Shown: piece by piece, positions 51,146 to 60,712 of the stretch
How positions within the stretch are numbered: the stretch's first letter is position 1
Layout of the letters: every line of letters starts with the position of its first letter
NCBI RefSeq assembly: GCF_900129755.1
Contig: NZ_FQWT01000001.1
Span: 806,001 to 870,000, forward strand
Direction: 5' to 3'
Source: Chryseobacterium oranimense
GTDB taxonomy: Bacteria > Bacteroidota > Bacteroidia > Flavobacteriales > Weeksellaceae
DNA length: 64,000 bases
Made by a program: the position numbers and the translations under genes
Notes under the pieces: model-generated
What the model was told of the DNA's origin: nothing
Databases searched by the model: none
The model's input: only the letters and a program-made list of their open reading frames with translations

Positions 51146-51778
51146 TTACCAATATTTTTGATCAGGATTTCCATAGAGTTCAAGAACTCGTTGGGTATTG
51201 TTTTTCTTCTTGGCACGAATGATACTCACGGAAATATTTTTGTTGGTAAAGTATTTTACAAGGGCATGGTATTCCCTTACTTCCTTGTATACTTTATCAA
51301 TAACTTCCATTCTTTCCTTGTCATTAAGAGATAGGCCGTTGGCAGTGATAATCTGCTTTAATTCTTTTAAAAGCTCAGTACTCTCATTAAGCAAGGCAGA
51401 ATAGCCGTTTGCAATGGCTGCCAGTTCATTCGGTTTGAAATTGGGGTCATTCATCATTTTACCAAAATTGGTAACGTACATTTCAGATACATCGCCAACG
51501 AGTAAAACTGTTTGCTGAACTTTGCGCGCGTCTTTTACTAGATTATTTACAGCCTTGAGCTTATCGTAGTATTCTTTTCCTTGCTCATAGACTCGCTTGA
51601 CTTCGTTGAAATTCTTGATTACATTTGAAACTGTCGAGGATGTCTGGACAATCTCGTTTGCACTGTTGACAATACCCGATGCAAGATTTGTCGGATCGGT
51701 TACTACCCACTGCGCCTTTGCTAATGGTGTGAAGGCGAATGTAAATGCCATCATCACCATGAAAATGATCTTTTTCAT
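51146..51778 (-). CDS. traI: Conjugative transfer protein TraI-like (DUF4141)
   Basis: 210 residues. Signal peptide (about 1-22, ending AKAQWVVTDPTNL), then a helical, coiled-coil periplasmic protein, VirB5-like, with ASGIVNSANEIVQTSSTV. Matches DUF4141 (TraI of CTnDOT). Nineteen bases after traG. Confidence 0.88.
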   Translation of the reverse strand: MKKIIFMVMMAFTFAFTPLAKAQWVVTDPTNLASGIVNSANEIVQTSSTVSNVIKNFNEVKRVYEQGKEYYDKLKAVNNLVKDARKVQQTVLLVGDVSEMYVTNFGKMMNDPNFKPNELAAIANGYSALLNESTELLKELKQIITANGLSLNDKERMEVIDKVYKEVREYHALVKYFTNKNISVSIIRAKKKNNTQRVLELYGNPDQKYW

Positions 51779-51797
51779 TGTTTTAAAATTTTAGAGA

Positions 51798-54305
51798 TTA
51801 ATTATTATTTTGATTTGCGGTATTTTTGAGAACAATGCGTTTTATGGCATGCTCAACATTCCCGCCGAGTTCCTCAGCCAGTTGCATGACCTCCAGTTTT
51901 TCGGTTTCTTCCGTGGTATAGGCATAATATTCGGCCATTGAAACCTCCGTTGCGTAGACTGCAGAGTGAGTGCCCCCAAGCCCGATCCATACTTCCTTAT
52001 ATTTTCTGGAAGGATCATTGTTCATATTGATCGAAAGTATCTGGGATTTCTCTTTTTCGGTAAGACCTAGCATCGCTTGGATGTCATCGAACTTATTCAT
52101 ATATTTACGCTGATCAAGGAGAATTTTGCAATCAGAGTTGTTGATGATAGTCTCTTTGACCACGGGTGAATGAATGATGTCATCTACCTCTTGGGTCACG
52201 ACGATTGCTTCTCCGAAGAATTTTCTGACCGTTTTAAAGAGGTATTTTATGTATTCCGCGAAACCTTCTTTTGCTATCGCTTTCCAAGCCTCTTCAATCA
52301 GAATTAGCTTCCGGATACCCTTTAACCGCCTCATCTTATTGATAAAAGTTTCCATTATAATAATGGTCACAATGGGGAAAAGAATTTTATGATCCTTGAT
52401 AGCGTCGATTTCGAAAACAATAAACCGTTTATTCAGTAGATCCAGCTCCTTTTCGGAATTTAGTAAATAGTCATATTCTCCACCTTTATAGTAAGGCTCT
52501 AGCACATTTAGAAAATTGGCAAGGTCAAAGTCTTTTTCCCGGACTTCCTTGGCTTGGAGAACTTGCTTGTATTCGTTCTTGACATATTCGTAAAATCCAT
52601 TGAAGGACGGTTTAACATCGCTGTTTTTAATATGTTCGATGTACCCGCTTACCGCATTCGATAAAGCAACTTCTTCTGAACGTTTTGGTGGTTCATCATC
52701 TCGCTTCCATAGTGTTAGGATAAGCGTCTTAATACTTTCCCTTTTTTCAATATCAAAAACGTTGTCGTCTGTATAGAATGGGTTAAAGGATATTGGATTA
52801 TCTTCGGTGTAAGTGAAATATACCCCGTCTTGCCCTTTGGTCTTACCCTTTATCATTTCACATAACCCCTGATATGAATTCCCGGTATCGATCAATAAAA
52901 CATGCGATCCCTGTTCCCAGTATTGGCGAACCATGTGGTTAGTGAAAAAAGACTTGCCCGAACCGGAAGGACCAAGAATGAATTTATTTCTGTTTGTGAT
53001 GATACCTTTTTTCATCGGGAAATCAGATATATCCAGATGAACTGGTTTTCCCGTGAGCCGATCTGCCATTTTTATCCCGAAATGAGAGGGGGAATCATGG
53101 TAATTTGTTTCCTCGGTAAAAAAACAGAGCGCTGGTTCAATAAACGTATAGAAGCTTTCCTCACTTGGAAAGTCGCCTGCATTGCCGGGCATTGCTGCCC
53201 AAAACAGCGTAGCGACATCAACAGTGTTATGTCTTGGCTTGCATTCCATTAGGGCCAGTGCACTGCCGGTATCATTTTTTATACGTTTCAACTCTGCAGG
53301 ATCATCTGACCAGGCTATCACATTGAAATGTGCCCTTATCGAAGAAAGACCAAAAGAATGCGCTTCATTGAGATATTTTTCGATCCATTCCCGATTTATC
53401 TGATTGCTTCGGCTATACTTTGCCAACGAATGCATGTTCCGTGCGGATTTCTCAAATTTTCTGAGGTTATCGTCAGAATTATCCAAAAAGATGTATTGGT
53501 TGTAGATATGATTACAGTTAAGCAACAAACCAACAGGTGAAGCAAATGACAGTAAACAGTCACTACGGTCCGTTGATAGTTTCTCGTACCTGCTATCTAT
53601 TGAAACAGTACCAGGAAGATCATCGGTGTCCGATAAGGTATGTACACAGAGCCTTTTATTACCAACGCGCACTTCTTCGTTTCCAAGAGATATGTCCTGT
53701 AAAGGTTCATCTTTGGCTCTTGAAAGGGTTAAGTATTGGTCAAGGAGGCCAGGAACATTGTCAGTTCCGGTAATTTCCTCACTCGTAAGCCTTTCAAGAG
53801 ATATAAATCCACTGTCATTTAAAATCCGTTCAAACTGTGCCACGGCCTCCATGAACCTATGGATGTTTTCTTTGTCACGTATTTCTTTGGGTATCAAGAC
53901 ACCTTTGCAAAGCGAGGAGAAATTAGATTGCATCCGCATTCTTTCCTTACTGGTCTTGGTCAGAAATAGATAACAGTAATGGTTTAAGAATGGTCGCTCA
54001 TTGAAATGCTGTTGATAGGATTTCCCTAAAAAGCTTATATCTTCTTTGGAAAGATCCGGTTCATAACTCTCTTTAATGAACCAATCCTGTTTTAGCACGA
54101 TTGAATGATCGGGCAAGGTTTTTATCGCTTTATGCCAGGCAGAGTGCATTGCATCATACTCAGCAGATGATACCGTAAATACTTCCGGAAGGATAACTTT
54201 GAAACATACAGTGATGTCCGCTTCTTTCGATATAATACAGTTCTCTTCAACTGCAAGTAGCGGAAACCTTGATTCAAGTGTCCTTGTCTTTGCCATATTT
54301 CTCAT
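51798..54305 (-). CDS. traG: Conjugation ATPase TraG (VirB4-like)
   Basis: 835 residues. TraG N-domain (about 1-400) then the VirB4-type ATPase core: Walker A GPSGSGKSFFTNH, with HVLLIDTGNSY nearby, and Walker B LILIEEAWKAI followed by a VTQEVDD segment. Energises pilus assembly or substrate transfer. Full length. It overlaps traF by one base. Confidence 0.95.
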   Translation of the reverse strand: MRNMAKTRTLESRFPLLAVEENCIISKEADITVCFKVILPEVFTVSSAEYDAMHSAWHKAIKTLPDHSIVLKQDWFIKESYEPDLSKEDISFLGKSYQQHFNERPFLNHYCYLFLTKTSKERMRMQSNFSSLCKGVLIPKEIRDKENIHRFMEAVAQFERILNDSGFISLERLTSEEITGTDNVPGLLDQYLTLSRAKDEPLQDISLGNEEVRVGNKRLCVHTLSDTDDLPGTVSIDSRYEKLSTDRSDCLLSFASPVGLLLNCNHIYNQYIFLDNSDDNLRKFEKSARNMHSLAKYSRSNQINREWIEKYLNEAHSFGLSSIRAHFNVIAWSDDPAELKRIKNDTGSALALMECKPRHNTVDVATLFWAAMPGNAGDFPSEESFYTFIEPALCFFTEETNYHDSPSHFGIKMADRLTGKPVHLDISDFPMKKGIITNRNKFILGPSGSGKSFFTNHMVRQYWEQGSHVLLIDTGNSYQGLCEMIKGKTKGQDGVYFTYTEDNPISFNPFYTDDNVFDIEKRESIKTLILTLWKRDDEPPKRSEEVALSNAVSGYIEHIKNSDVKPSFNGFYEYVKNEYKQVLQAKEVREKDFDLANFLNVLEPYYKGGEYDYLLNSEKELDLLNKRFIVFEIDAIKDHKILFPIVTIIIMETFINKMRRLKGIRKLILIEEAWKAIAKEGFAEYIKYLFKTVRKFFGEAIVVTQEVDDIIHSPVVKETIINNSDCKILLDQRKYMNKFDDIQAMLGLTEKEKSQILSINMNNDPSRKYKEVWIGLGGTHSAVYATEVSMAEYYAYTTEETEKLEVMQLAEELGGNVEHAIKRIVLKNTANQNNN

Positions 54306-54640
54306 TATTTGATTGATTTGAAATTCAACTTGGATTTTAGTAAGCGATAAATCCGCTTTTGGCTGATAATGAACCTAGGATGTCGCTTTTTTGAAGCTAT
54401 TTTCATAAGTCCATGTTCACCATACTTCCCATTAAGTGAGAAAGTCTGCCAGATGAGAACCGATGATCCCGTAGTTCCCAGTACAAGGCATACATAGGAG
54501 TTTAGACCAATCATGTACATGATCATGACCAGGATCAATACACCCAGAAGACCTGCCGCAAAAATGAAAAGGTACTGGGCCTTAAGCCCTTTAAATTCAA
54601 CCGAACGGCCCACACCTTTATTGATATTAAATGTTTTCAT
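54305..54640 (-). CDS. traF: Conjugative transfer protein TraF-like (DUF4133)
   Basis: 111 residues with a double membrane hairpin (about 25-65), N-terminal NKGVGRSVEFKGLKAQYL and a basic C-terminus. Matches DUF4133, VirB3-like. Overlaps traG and lies nine bases after the methylase gene. Confidence 0.88.
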   Translation of the reverse strand: MKTFNINKGVGRSVEFKGLKAQYLFIFAAGLLGVLILVMIMYMIGLNSYVCLVLGTTGSSVLIWQTFSLNGKYGEHGLMKIASKKRHPRFIISQKRIYRLLKSKLNFKSIK

Positions 54641-54649
54641 CGGTATGGT

Positions 54650-55483
54650 CTAAAAGTTTATAGTTCCCTGAATTGCGTTCAGGTCGTAATTCGCCGTCAA
54701 GACCTCAATCTTCTTTTTATGCGGTTTTCCATGTGCATTATCCACCATTACACTGGACTGCATCTGTAAAGTGTACCAGCCCTCGTTTTTTATGTATTGC
54801 TTTAACTCAGGGCTCGGATAACTGCTCAGCAGAAATTTCCCACTGATCTGGGACAGGCACCGTAGGAGTGAGGAATAATCTTCTCTCGTATAGCCGTCAT
54901 AATGGCCACAGTCAGAATTGTAATATGGTGGATCACAGTAATGAAATGCAGAAATGTGATCGCGTGAATTAATGATGCGGAGAGCATCGGTATTCTCGAT
55001 TTGAACATTCTGTAACCTGATCGCATATTCCTCTGAAAATGAGTTGCGCTTATTGCTGATCTTTCTGGCGCTCGTAGAACTGGTTTTGTCGTAGCCCCAG
55101 GTGTCCCCGATAATTGAACTAAAGGATTGGTTACAGAGAACCCATACTGCCCAGGCACGCTTTAACCTGTCAAATAAGTGAGGGTTGTTGTAAATCACTA
55201 GGGCGTCGTTGTGTAAGGATCTACTGTGGAGACTTATTCTGATCAGCTTTTCCAATTCTACGAACTGGTTTTGGACCATTTCGTAGAAATTGATCAATTC
55301 CCTATTGTAGTCGTTGATAACTTCAACCTCGGTAATAGGTTTTGACCAAAATATAGCCCCGCCACCGACAAAAGGCTCAACGTATGTTTTATGTGGCGGG
55401 ATAAGAGGAATTATAACCTTTGCGAGTTTTTGTTTACCCCCATAATATGTTAATGGAGTAACTATTTTTTTTGCTGTCGTCAT
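54650..55483 (-). CDS. D12-class (Dam-type) DNA adenine methylase
   Basis: 277 residues. S-adenosylmethionine motif PLTYYGGKQKLA, FVGGGAIFW, and the catalytic DPPYYNSD (about 190). Class D12 N6-adenine methyltransferase. It sits between traE and traF (30 and 9 bases away) in the middle of the conjugation operon, so it is coexpressed with transfer genes. No restriction nuclease partner is next to it. The likely role is to modify the element's own DNA against host restriction, acting alongside ArdA; target sequence unknown. Confidence 0.9.
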   Translation of the reverse strand: MTTAKKIVTPLTYYGGKQKLAKVIIPLIPPHKTYVEPFVGGGAIFWSKPITEVEVINDYNRELINFYEMVQNQFVELEKLIRISLHSRSLHNDALVIYNNPHLFDRLKRAWAVWVLCNQSFSSIIGDTWGYDKTSSTSARKISNKRNSFSEEYAIRLQNVQIENTDALRIINSRDHISAFHYCDPPYYNSDCGHYDGYTREDYSSLLRCLSQISGKFLLSSYPSPELKQYIKNEGWYTLQMQSSVMVDNAHGKPHKKKIEVLTANYDLNAIQGTINF

Positions 55484-55513
55484 AGCTGTTGATTTGAAGG
55501 TTTGAATTGAAGG

Positions 55514-55819
55514 CTACAGGAAGAATGATCGTAAGATCGTAGCCGCGACAATTAAAAAAATACATGCTCCAAACCAACTGGCAGCAGTCTTACTGGTATC
55601 GGGGTCACCAGAGCTAAATTTGTTGTAAACCTTGACACCTCCAATCAGCCCGACTACTGCGCCGATAGCATAAACCAATTTTGTTGCAGGATCAAAATAA
55701 GAAGTAACCATTTGAGTTGCTTCCTGAATACCGCCCTGACCGTTTCCCTGGGCAAATGCGCCAAAAGTTGACATCATTAACAATGCTGTCATCAAAATTC
55801 TTTTTCTTTGTTTTTCCAT
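55514..55819 (-). CDS. traE: Conjugative transfer protein TraE (DUF4134)
   Basis: 101 residues. Signal peptide (about 1-23, AFAQGNGQGG) then two membrane helices with YAIGAVVGLIGGVKVYNKF and a C-terminal ILRSFFL. VirB2-like pilin candidate. First gene of the tra structural block after the 56.0-kb gap. Confidence 0.9.
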   Translation of the reverse strand: MEKQRKRILMTALLMMSTFGAFAQGNGQGGIQEATQMVTSYFDPATKLVYAIGAVVGLIGGVKVYNKFSSGDPDTSKTAASWFGACIFLIVAATILRSFFL

Positions 55820-56038
55820 GTTTTAATCGAATTTTTTGTTATTCTTTTCCTGCACCCTGCAGGCTTACATGGCAAATGTGAGATAGAATTGAAAGCACTC
55901 TTTTAAATTGGAAATCCGTGGAATTATTTGGCTTTCTAAGGTTGTCAGGGGGTACTTTTGCGACCTAAATAATGAGTATTTATAACCCTAGAATACAGGT
56001 CAGCGGATGGGACGATTTTATCTTTCTGGGGAACAAAA

Positions 56039-56070
56039 AAAAGTGCTAGATTCTAAGAACTAGCACTTTT
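56039..56070 (-). terminator. Rho-independent terminator after the duplicated-domain gene
   Basis: 11-bp stem (AAAAGTGCTAG / CTAGCACTTTT) extended by inner TTC/GAA pairs across a bulge, with an A-run on the plus strand giving eight U on the minus transcript. It closes the 56091-57629 gene; traE must then have its own promoter in 55820-56038. Confidence 0.85.
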
Positions 56071-56090
56071 AATCTTATAGTTTGAAATGG

Positions 56091-57629
56091 TTAGAATTTC
56101 CGCCCTTTACTTTTCTTTGACTGATTATTGGCCTTTTGATTGTCCTGACTTTTTTGTTGTTTTTCCTTATTTTCTTTGATGACATCAACAATAAAAGTTT
56201 TTTCCCAGAGAATTTTCTTGGCTTCAAAATGGCTCTGTACGCCAAGCCATTTTAAATCACTTTTCAGATCCCACCCACCTTCACGGTTCCATCCAATCGG
56301 ATCAAGTTTTGTTTGAAATGGAAATTCAATGGCGATCAGATCTTTTGGAATGCTGGAAATATTTGCGTAGTCCAATTCGCGAAATTCATGTTTTATGGGA
56401 TCGTACGGAATGAGATAAGCATCTTTCTCTTCCGAATAATAGTGGTCAATATCATCAAAATTTATCCCTTTAGATGCGAAATCAGTTGCCGAACGGAGCA
56501 TATTCATCCTGATGTCAACAGTAAAGGTATGGCCTTCAATATCGATAGTTGGAAGTTTGCCCTGCATCCGGCTGTGAAAAGCCTGTTGATCAACCATAAA
56601 ATGAAAGTCATCATGCGATTCCACTTCCATGATGGAGACGTTGTATTTTTTTGCCATGCCTGAAGGATCAAGTACAACAAATTCAGGTAAGTGAATATCC
56701 TTGTCATTATATTCGATCAGATATCCATCACCACTGTCCTGCATTTCTTTTAACGGAATTACATTATTTGGATCGGACTTGTCACGGAACTCAAATCTAT
56801 TGATATCGACAATAAATGTAGTCCCCTCGATCAGTAATTCCAGTTGGCCCTGATCATTCCTATTTGCTGGTATAACCTGGCTAATTTCGTTCAGACTGTA
56901 GGCAAGGTCGTATTCAAGCTTTAGATCATGGTATAAAAGGCCAAATTTTAGCGGTAATTTTGCCGCATGGTTTTTACCTATAGGATCTATGGTTCTTATG
57001 TCTGGAATCTCCACAAGCCTAACAGACTCAGTATCCATAACACTTTCCTTTTTGAGATCAATAACCCGTCCGGTTGCAGGTTCATACAATATATTATATG
57101 CTCTGTTTTTGTCACTATAATAATCTCTAACCAGGTCAAGGTCAATGTCCGGTTTTCCCTGAATCGACCATAAGATATCATTGTCCGGATCAACAACATA
57201 TTGATTGCCGCAAATGTTTACTTTGACGGGATGACCGTCAATTCTCTTATTGTAAACATCCTGGTTAACCATCAATTCAAAGTCAGTCTTCTCAACCATA
57301 TCTTTGCTGGTGCAATTGTACTTCTGGCTAAACCCTAATGGATCAATCTCTGTAATCCTTGGAATTTTAACATTCTGGCTGGTCTCAAAATAAGGATCAA
57401 GGATAATTTTTCCAGTGTCGTCAAATTCGGGATCGATAACGATAAAATCGTGATTTTTAGAGATTGGGCTGTAATTAAAGGAATAGTGTGTCCCATGATC
57501 TTCCATGTAGGCAAAGCTGATCGAATTGGCTGGATTGTCTTTTTCTATAAGAGCAAGCCTATCAATGTCAAATTGAAAAACAGTTCCACTTATTTCAATT
57601 TCCGGGAGTTGTCTTTTGGTCTGTTCCAT
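56091..57629 (-). CDS. Tandem-duplicated-domain hypothetical protein
   Basis: 512 residues, soluble, acidic core, basic Lys/Gln/Asn-rich tail (about 480-512, ending SKKSKGRKF). It contains an internal duplication. Residues 8-50 align with 262-307 (I/L-x-I-x-G-T-x-F-x-x-D-I-x-R), and residues 92-190 align with 318-418: DPxGxxxKYN, DFxxMVxQxxxxxR, then DxYYSxxxxAYxIxYxP. I do not recognise the family. It lies between traD and traE on the minus strand with its own terminator, so it is an inserted accessory gene of the conjugation block. Confidence 0.65.
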   Translation of the reverse strand: MEQTKRQLPEIEISGTVFQFDIDRLALIEKDNPANSISFAYMEDHGTHYSFNYSPISKNHDFIVIDPEFDDTGKIILDPYFETSQNVKIPRITEIDPLGFSQKYNCTSKDMVEKTDFELMVNQDVYNKRIDGHPVKVNICGNQYVVDPDNDILWSIQGKPDIDLDLVRDYYSDKNRAYNILYEPATGRVIDLKKESVMDTESVRLVEIPDIRTIDPIGKNHAAKLPLKFGLLYHDLKLEYDLAYSLNEISQVIPANRNDQGQLELLIEGTTFIVDINRFEFRDKSDPNNVIPLKEMQDSGDGYLIEYNDKDIHLPEFVVLDPSGMAKKYNVSIMEVESHDDFHFMVDQQAFHSRMQGKLPTIDIEGHTFTVDIRMNMLRSATDFASKGINFDDIDHYYSEEKDAYLIPYDPIKHEFRELDYANISSIPKDLIAIEFPFQTKLDPIGWNREGGWDLKSDLKWLGVQSHFEAKKILWEKTFIVDVIKENKEKQQKSQDNQKANNQSKKSKGRKF

Positions 57630-57841
57630 AATAATGAATATTTGTTATTGTTATGGAGCAAAAATGTTTGGAAAAGCAATAGCATTGTTTAAAAGGAATT
57701 TTAGGGCATCTTTTGTCTTTCAATTGCGCTGTCGCCCTAAAAATAAATCATATAACAGGTTTTGTACTTCAACGGCAAATAATGAGAAGGATTTTTTAAA
57801 GAACTAATGACTTGAAAGCCGGTAAAAAAACAAAGGGGATC

Positions 57842-58456
57842 TTAAATAAAATCCCCAATGTTAAAATCATCACTGTTTTCAGAAGTTTTAGGTTCTTCTT
57901 CGTTTGGCAAATTCTTATTCAAAAGATCTGCGATCTTACGGGATGAACCTTCCATAGCATTTTCCAAAAGATAGAACAGGTCGGTACCTTCTATTTTACG
58001 AACTACAGCAACGGCCTTTTTAACTGAAACAGGTTCCGGATCATTGTTCCTTAATACCTGCCCGGCATCATTGAGTTCCTGAAAGGAAACCCCTTTGGCA
58101 TACCCTCTGACATCATTTGGAAGTCCCATGTTTTTAAATTCTTCCTCTTCTTCCTCGTAGTCAATTTGCTCTTCGGAATTTTCATCAGAATTTCCATCTG
58201 GAACAGGATGTTCTAAACCCTTTCCCTCGGTTTTCATTTCAAAATTATTCTCTTTATCCTTTCGCTCATTTATTTGGCTTTCAGTGGATACACTTGGCGC
58301 GGTAAGTCTTCCATCATAGTTGGATTTGCCCATGATATCCTTCTGATCTTTCTTAGGAGCGACGATCTGAGTTCTTGTAATTTTGTTTATAACCAATTTA
58401 TCTTTCAACAAAAGAATGATTATTGTTAAAAGAAAGATTAAAATCAATACTTCCAT
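57842..58456 (-). CDS. traD: Conjugative transfer protein TraD-like (DUF4122)
   Basis: 204 residues. One N-terminal membrane helix (LILIFLLTIIILLL), an acidic, low-complexity middle (SEEQIDYEEEEEEF) and a C-terminal conserved part with RGYAKGVSFQELNDAGQVL and IADLLNKNLPN. Matches DUF4122 of CTnDOT-type elements. Three bases after traC. Confidence 0.85.
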   Translation of the reverse strand: MEVLILIFLLTIIILLLKDKLVINKITRTQIVAPKKDQKDIMGKSNYDGRLTAPSVSTESQINERKDKENNFEMKTEGKGLEHPVPDGNSDENSEEQIDYEEEEEEFKNMGLPNDVRGYAKGVSFQELNDAGQVLRNNDPEPVSVKKAVAVVRKIEGTDLFYLLENAMEGSSRKIADLLNKNLPNEEEPKTSENSDDFNIGDFI

Positions 58457-58458
58457 CG

Positions 58459-58746
58459 TTATAATATTGGTTTTTGGTTCAGGGCATGGATTGTGTTTAT
58501 CTCGTCAGCGAAATTTTCAAAATGCTGCTTCAGGACATTATGGATATAGTCAGTGAGGGTAATTTCACCGTCCCCAAGGATACATACGATCCGGGTAAGT
58601 TTCTTGTGAAAATCCGAACATATGTAAACCGATTTTCCACATCTGGCTACAGTACTTGTCGGCTTTAAAAAAGCACATTCATACTCATCTATATGAAGTG
58701 TTTTTTTCAATTGGCTATTCTGTTGTTTTTTCATTTTGATATTCAT
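58459..58746 (-). CDS. traC: DUF3408-family protein, TraC-like
   Basis: 95 residues (a later Met at residue 5 is possible). Ribbon-helix-helix-like DUF3408 with KSVYICSDFHKKLTRIVCILGDGEITLTDY...HNVLKQHFENF, the same layout as the next upstream gene; the two are diverged copies. Possibly DNA-binding. Eighteen bases after traB. Confidence 0.85.
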   Translation of the reverse strand: MNIKMKKQQNSQLKKTLHIDEYECAFLKPTSTVARCGKSVYICSDFHKKLTRIVCILGDGEITLTDYIHNVLKQHFENFADEINTIHALNQKPIL

Positions 58747-58764
58747 TGTTATAAATTGAAATAA

Positions 58765-59163
58765 TTAGAAGATTGGTTTAAACTTATCATTGAAGTCATC
58801 TGTAATTGCCTTTTCAAAAAGTTCAAAGTGGTGATTCAGAATATTGTCTAGATAGGCATACAACGGGATTTTATCTTCGCCAATAACCTGTACTATTCTT
58901 GATAAACGTTCATGATATTCCGGCCTGATATAGATACTCTTTTCACCTCTTCGGTTCATGGAATGATTTTTAAGAAAAAGTTCCCCGTAGCTTCCTTCTG
59001 GCTGTCTTTTTCCTTTCGGTTTATCTTTCACCACAGGCTTATTTTCAGCAGAAGGTTCTTGCTGAACTGGCAGATTTGGATCCCGTGTACCCTCAGCCAT
59101 AACTTGCATAAGATATTCTTCATCAACTTTTGGGAGGTTCGCTTTTTTCTCATTTTTATCCAT
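58765..59163 (-). CDS. traB: DUF3408-family protein, TraB-like
   Basis: 132 residues. Disordered N-terminal half, then DUF3408 with KSIYIRPEYHERLSRIVQV and LYAYLDNILNHHFELFE, matching traC over about 55 residues. Overlaps the traA (parA) gene by eight bases, so they are coupled. Confidence 0.85.
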   Translation of the reverse strand: MDKNEKKANLPKVDEEYLMQVMAEGTRDPNLPVQQEPSAENKPVVKDKPKGKRQPEGSYGELFLKNHSMNRRGEKSIYIRPEYHERLSRIVQVIGEDKIPLYAYLDNILNHHFELFEKAITDDFNDKFKPIF

Positions 59164-59935
59164 TATCCTTCAGTTTTATTGTTTTCAGAAATTCCTCAAT
59201 GAACATATCCATTTTACAGGACCTTACAAGTCTTCTATCCGGTGGGAGCAGAGTTGACCTAAAAACCGTTTTCGCTTCTGATTCACTTTCTTTTCTGAAT
59301 CGTTTGCTGTCAGTAACTCTAGTTTCCATCAATGTCAATCCCAGTTCATGAATTATTTTATCATAATGGTTATATAGAACAGACCTTTCCCTGCCGTCTA
59401 CCTGATTCCAGAAGAGTCTAATTGTTTCAATCGAGGTCTCTCCATTTTTGATCAAAACGTTGGTCATGACATCGGTAAAAGAAAGTGTACTTTCAAGCAC
59501 AACGCGATCCGCAGTTATCGGAGAAAAAATGTGGTTCATTCCCGCAAGAGTGCTTAGAAGGCCGGGAGTGTTAACTGTTCCAGGTAGATCAAAAAATATG
59601 ATGTCAACAGGAATGGGCGACAATTTTAAAAATTGCTCTGCTTCTTTTAAGGCAAGTTCAGGCTTACATTGAAATATGGGATAAGCTTTCTTATTTATTG
59701 TCTTAAATTGTTGGAAAGCCAATTTTTTAAAGGTCTCATTTTTCATAATTGCGGATTGGTCTCTCTGTCTCATCTGGGCAAGACTGTGTTGGGGATAGTC
59801 GCAGTCAAAAACAGCTACATTAAGTCCTCGACTATAATGTAATGTACTCGCTAAAATCGCGGTGAAAGTACTTTTACCGACACCTCCCTTTTGGCTGGAG
59901 AATGCCACAAATAATGTTTTTTTCTTTTTTTCCAT
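59156..59935 (-). CDS. traA: ParA-family ATPase (TraA)
   Basis: 259 residues. Deviant Walker A KGGVGKSTFT with the signature Lys, then DCDYPQHSLAQMR and IIFFDLPGT. ParA/MinD-type ATPase, expected to position or maintain the element or the transfer complex. First gene of the long minus-strand tra block, reading away from the oriT-like region. Confidence 0.93.
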   Translation of the reverse strand: MEKKKKTLFVAFSSQKGGVGKSTFTAILASTLHYSRGLNVAVFDCDYPQHSLAQMRQRDQSAIMKNETFKKLAFQQFKTINKKAYPIFQCKPELALKEAEQFLKLSPIPVDIIFFDLPGTVNTPGLLSTLAGMNHIFSPITADRVVLESTLSFTDVMTNVLIKNGETSIETIRLFWNQVDGRERSVLYNHYDKIIHELGLTLMETRVTDSKRFRKESESEAKTVFRSTLLPPDRRLVRSCKMDMFIEEFLKTIKLKDNG

Positions 59936-60712
59936 TTTTTTAAGATTTTTAAAAATTATTATAAAATAGTATTTGGTCTATCCTGCAAACCGGATCTCCT
60001 GCGTGATGGCTTGCCATATTTATTGTTCTCTTTCCAGATAGAATGACTGACTGATTTTCCAAAAGGAATCCGTCAAGCCTGCATTCTTGCCGATTTTCAT
60101 CCTATCCTTCAGACTTTCTATCCATCCTGCCGATCTTATTTATTTCCGGAAAGCAATCTGTCCATCAATTCTTCCTTCATCCCTGAATCCCGGATATTTT
60201 TCAGGCGGGACAGGATCATAACTCGACTGTCGTCCTGAAATCATGTTTTCTGGCAGGCTTGAAAACAAGTTCGCTGTATAACTGGCCTGATGATTTGCCC
60301 CCATGACTTTTTGCCTGCCTGATATCCGGAAAACTATCAGCTTATCTTGCTTGATAGCACAAAGAAGAAGTATTTTTTAATGCACTATAATTACCTGGAA
60401 TTGATTGACCAGAAGCGGCGGTTTTTGGCTCTTGTTGATATGGTGAGCCTTTGAAAAACTAGCCTTTACTTTGTATAGGATTCGTGGAAGACATAAAAGA
60501 AGCTCATATACTGTTGATGGATTTAAAAAATAAAATCCTTTAATCGTTGTTACTCAATCCGCCATCGCTGGCGGAATCCTTTCATCGGAAAGGAGCAAGT
60601 TATCTTTTGAGCAGCTCGAAATAAATTCCGCCGCTCAAAACAACTTGCCCTAGCGGGGCTTTAAAAACACTCTCCGAAGTCGAGGTTTTCATTAAAACAT
60701 TAATTTTTGACA
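59936..60712. other. oriT-like intergenic region between traA and mobA
   Basis: 777 bases without a gene, richer in GC than the neighbours. It holds an interrupted inverted repeat: GCAAGTT-ATC-TTTTGAGC (60595-60612) pairs with GCTCAAAAC-AACTTGC (60633-60648). A GGCAGGC (60252-60258) / GCCTGCC (60313-60319) pair, two copies of TGCCGATYTT 40 bases apart (60088, 60128), a TTTCCGGAAA palindrome (60143-60152) and a TCCGCC-N6-GGCGGA hairpin (60558-60575) are also visible. Location between divergent transfer operons fits an oriT, as in other CTnDOT-type elements. The nic site is not identified. Confidence 0.55.
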
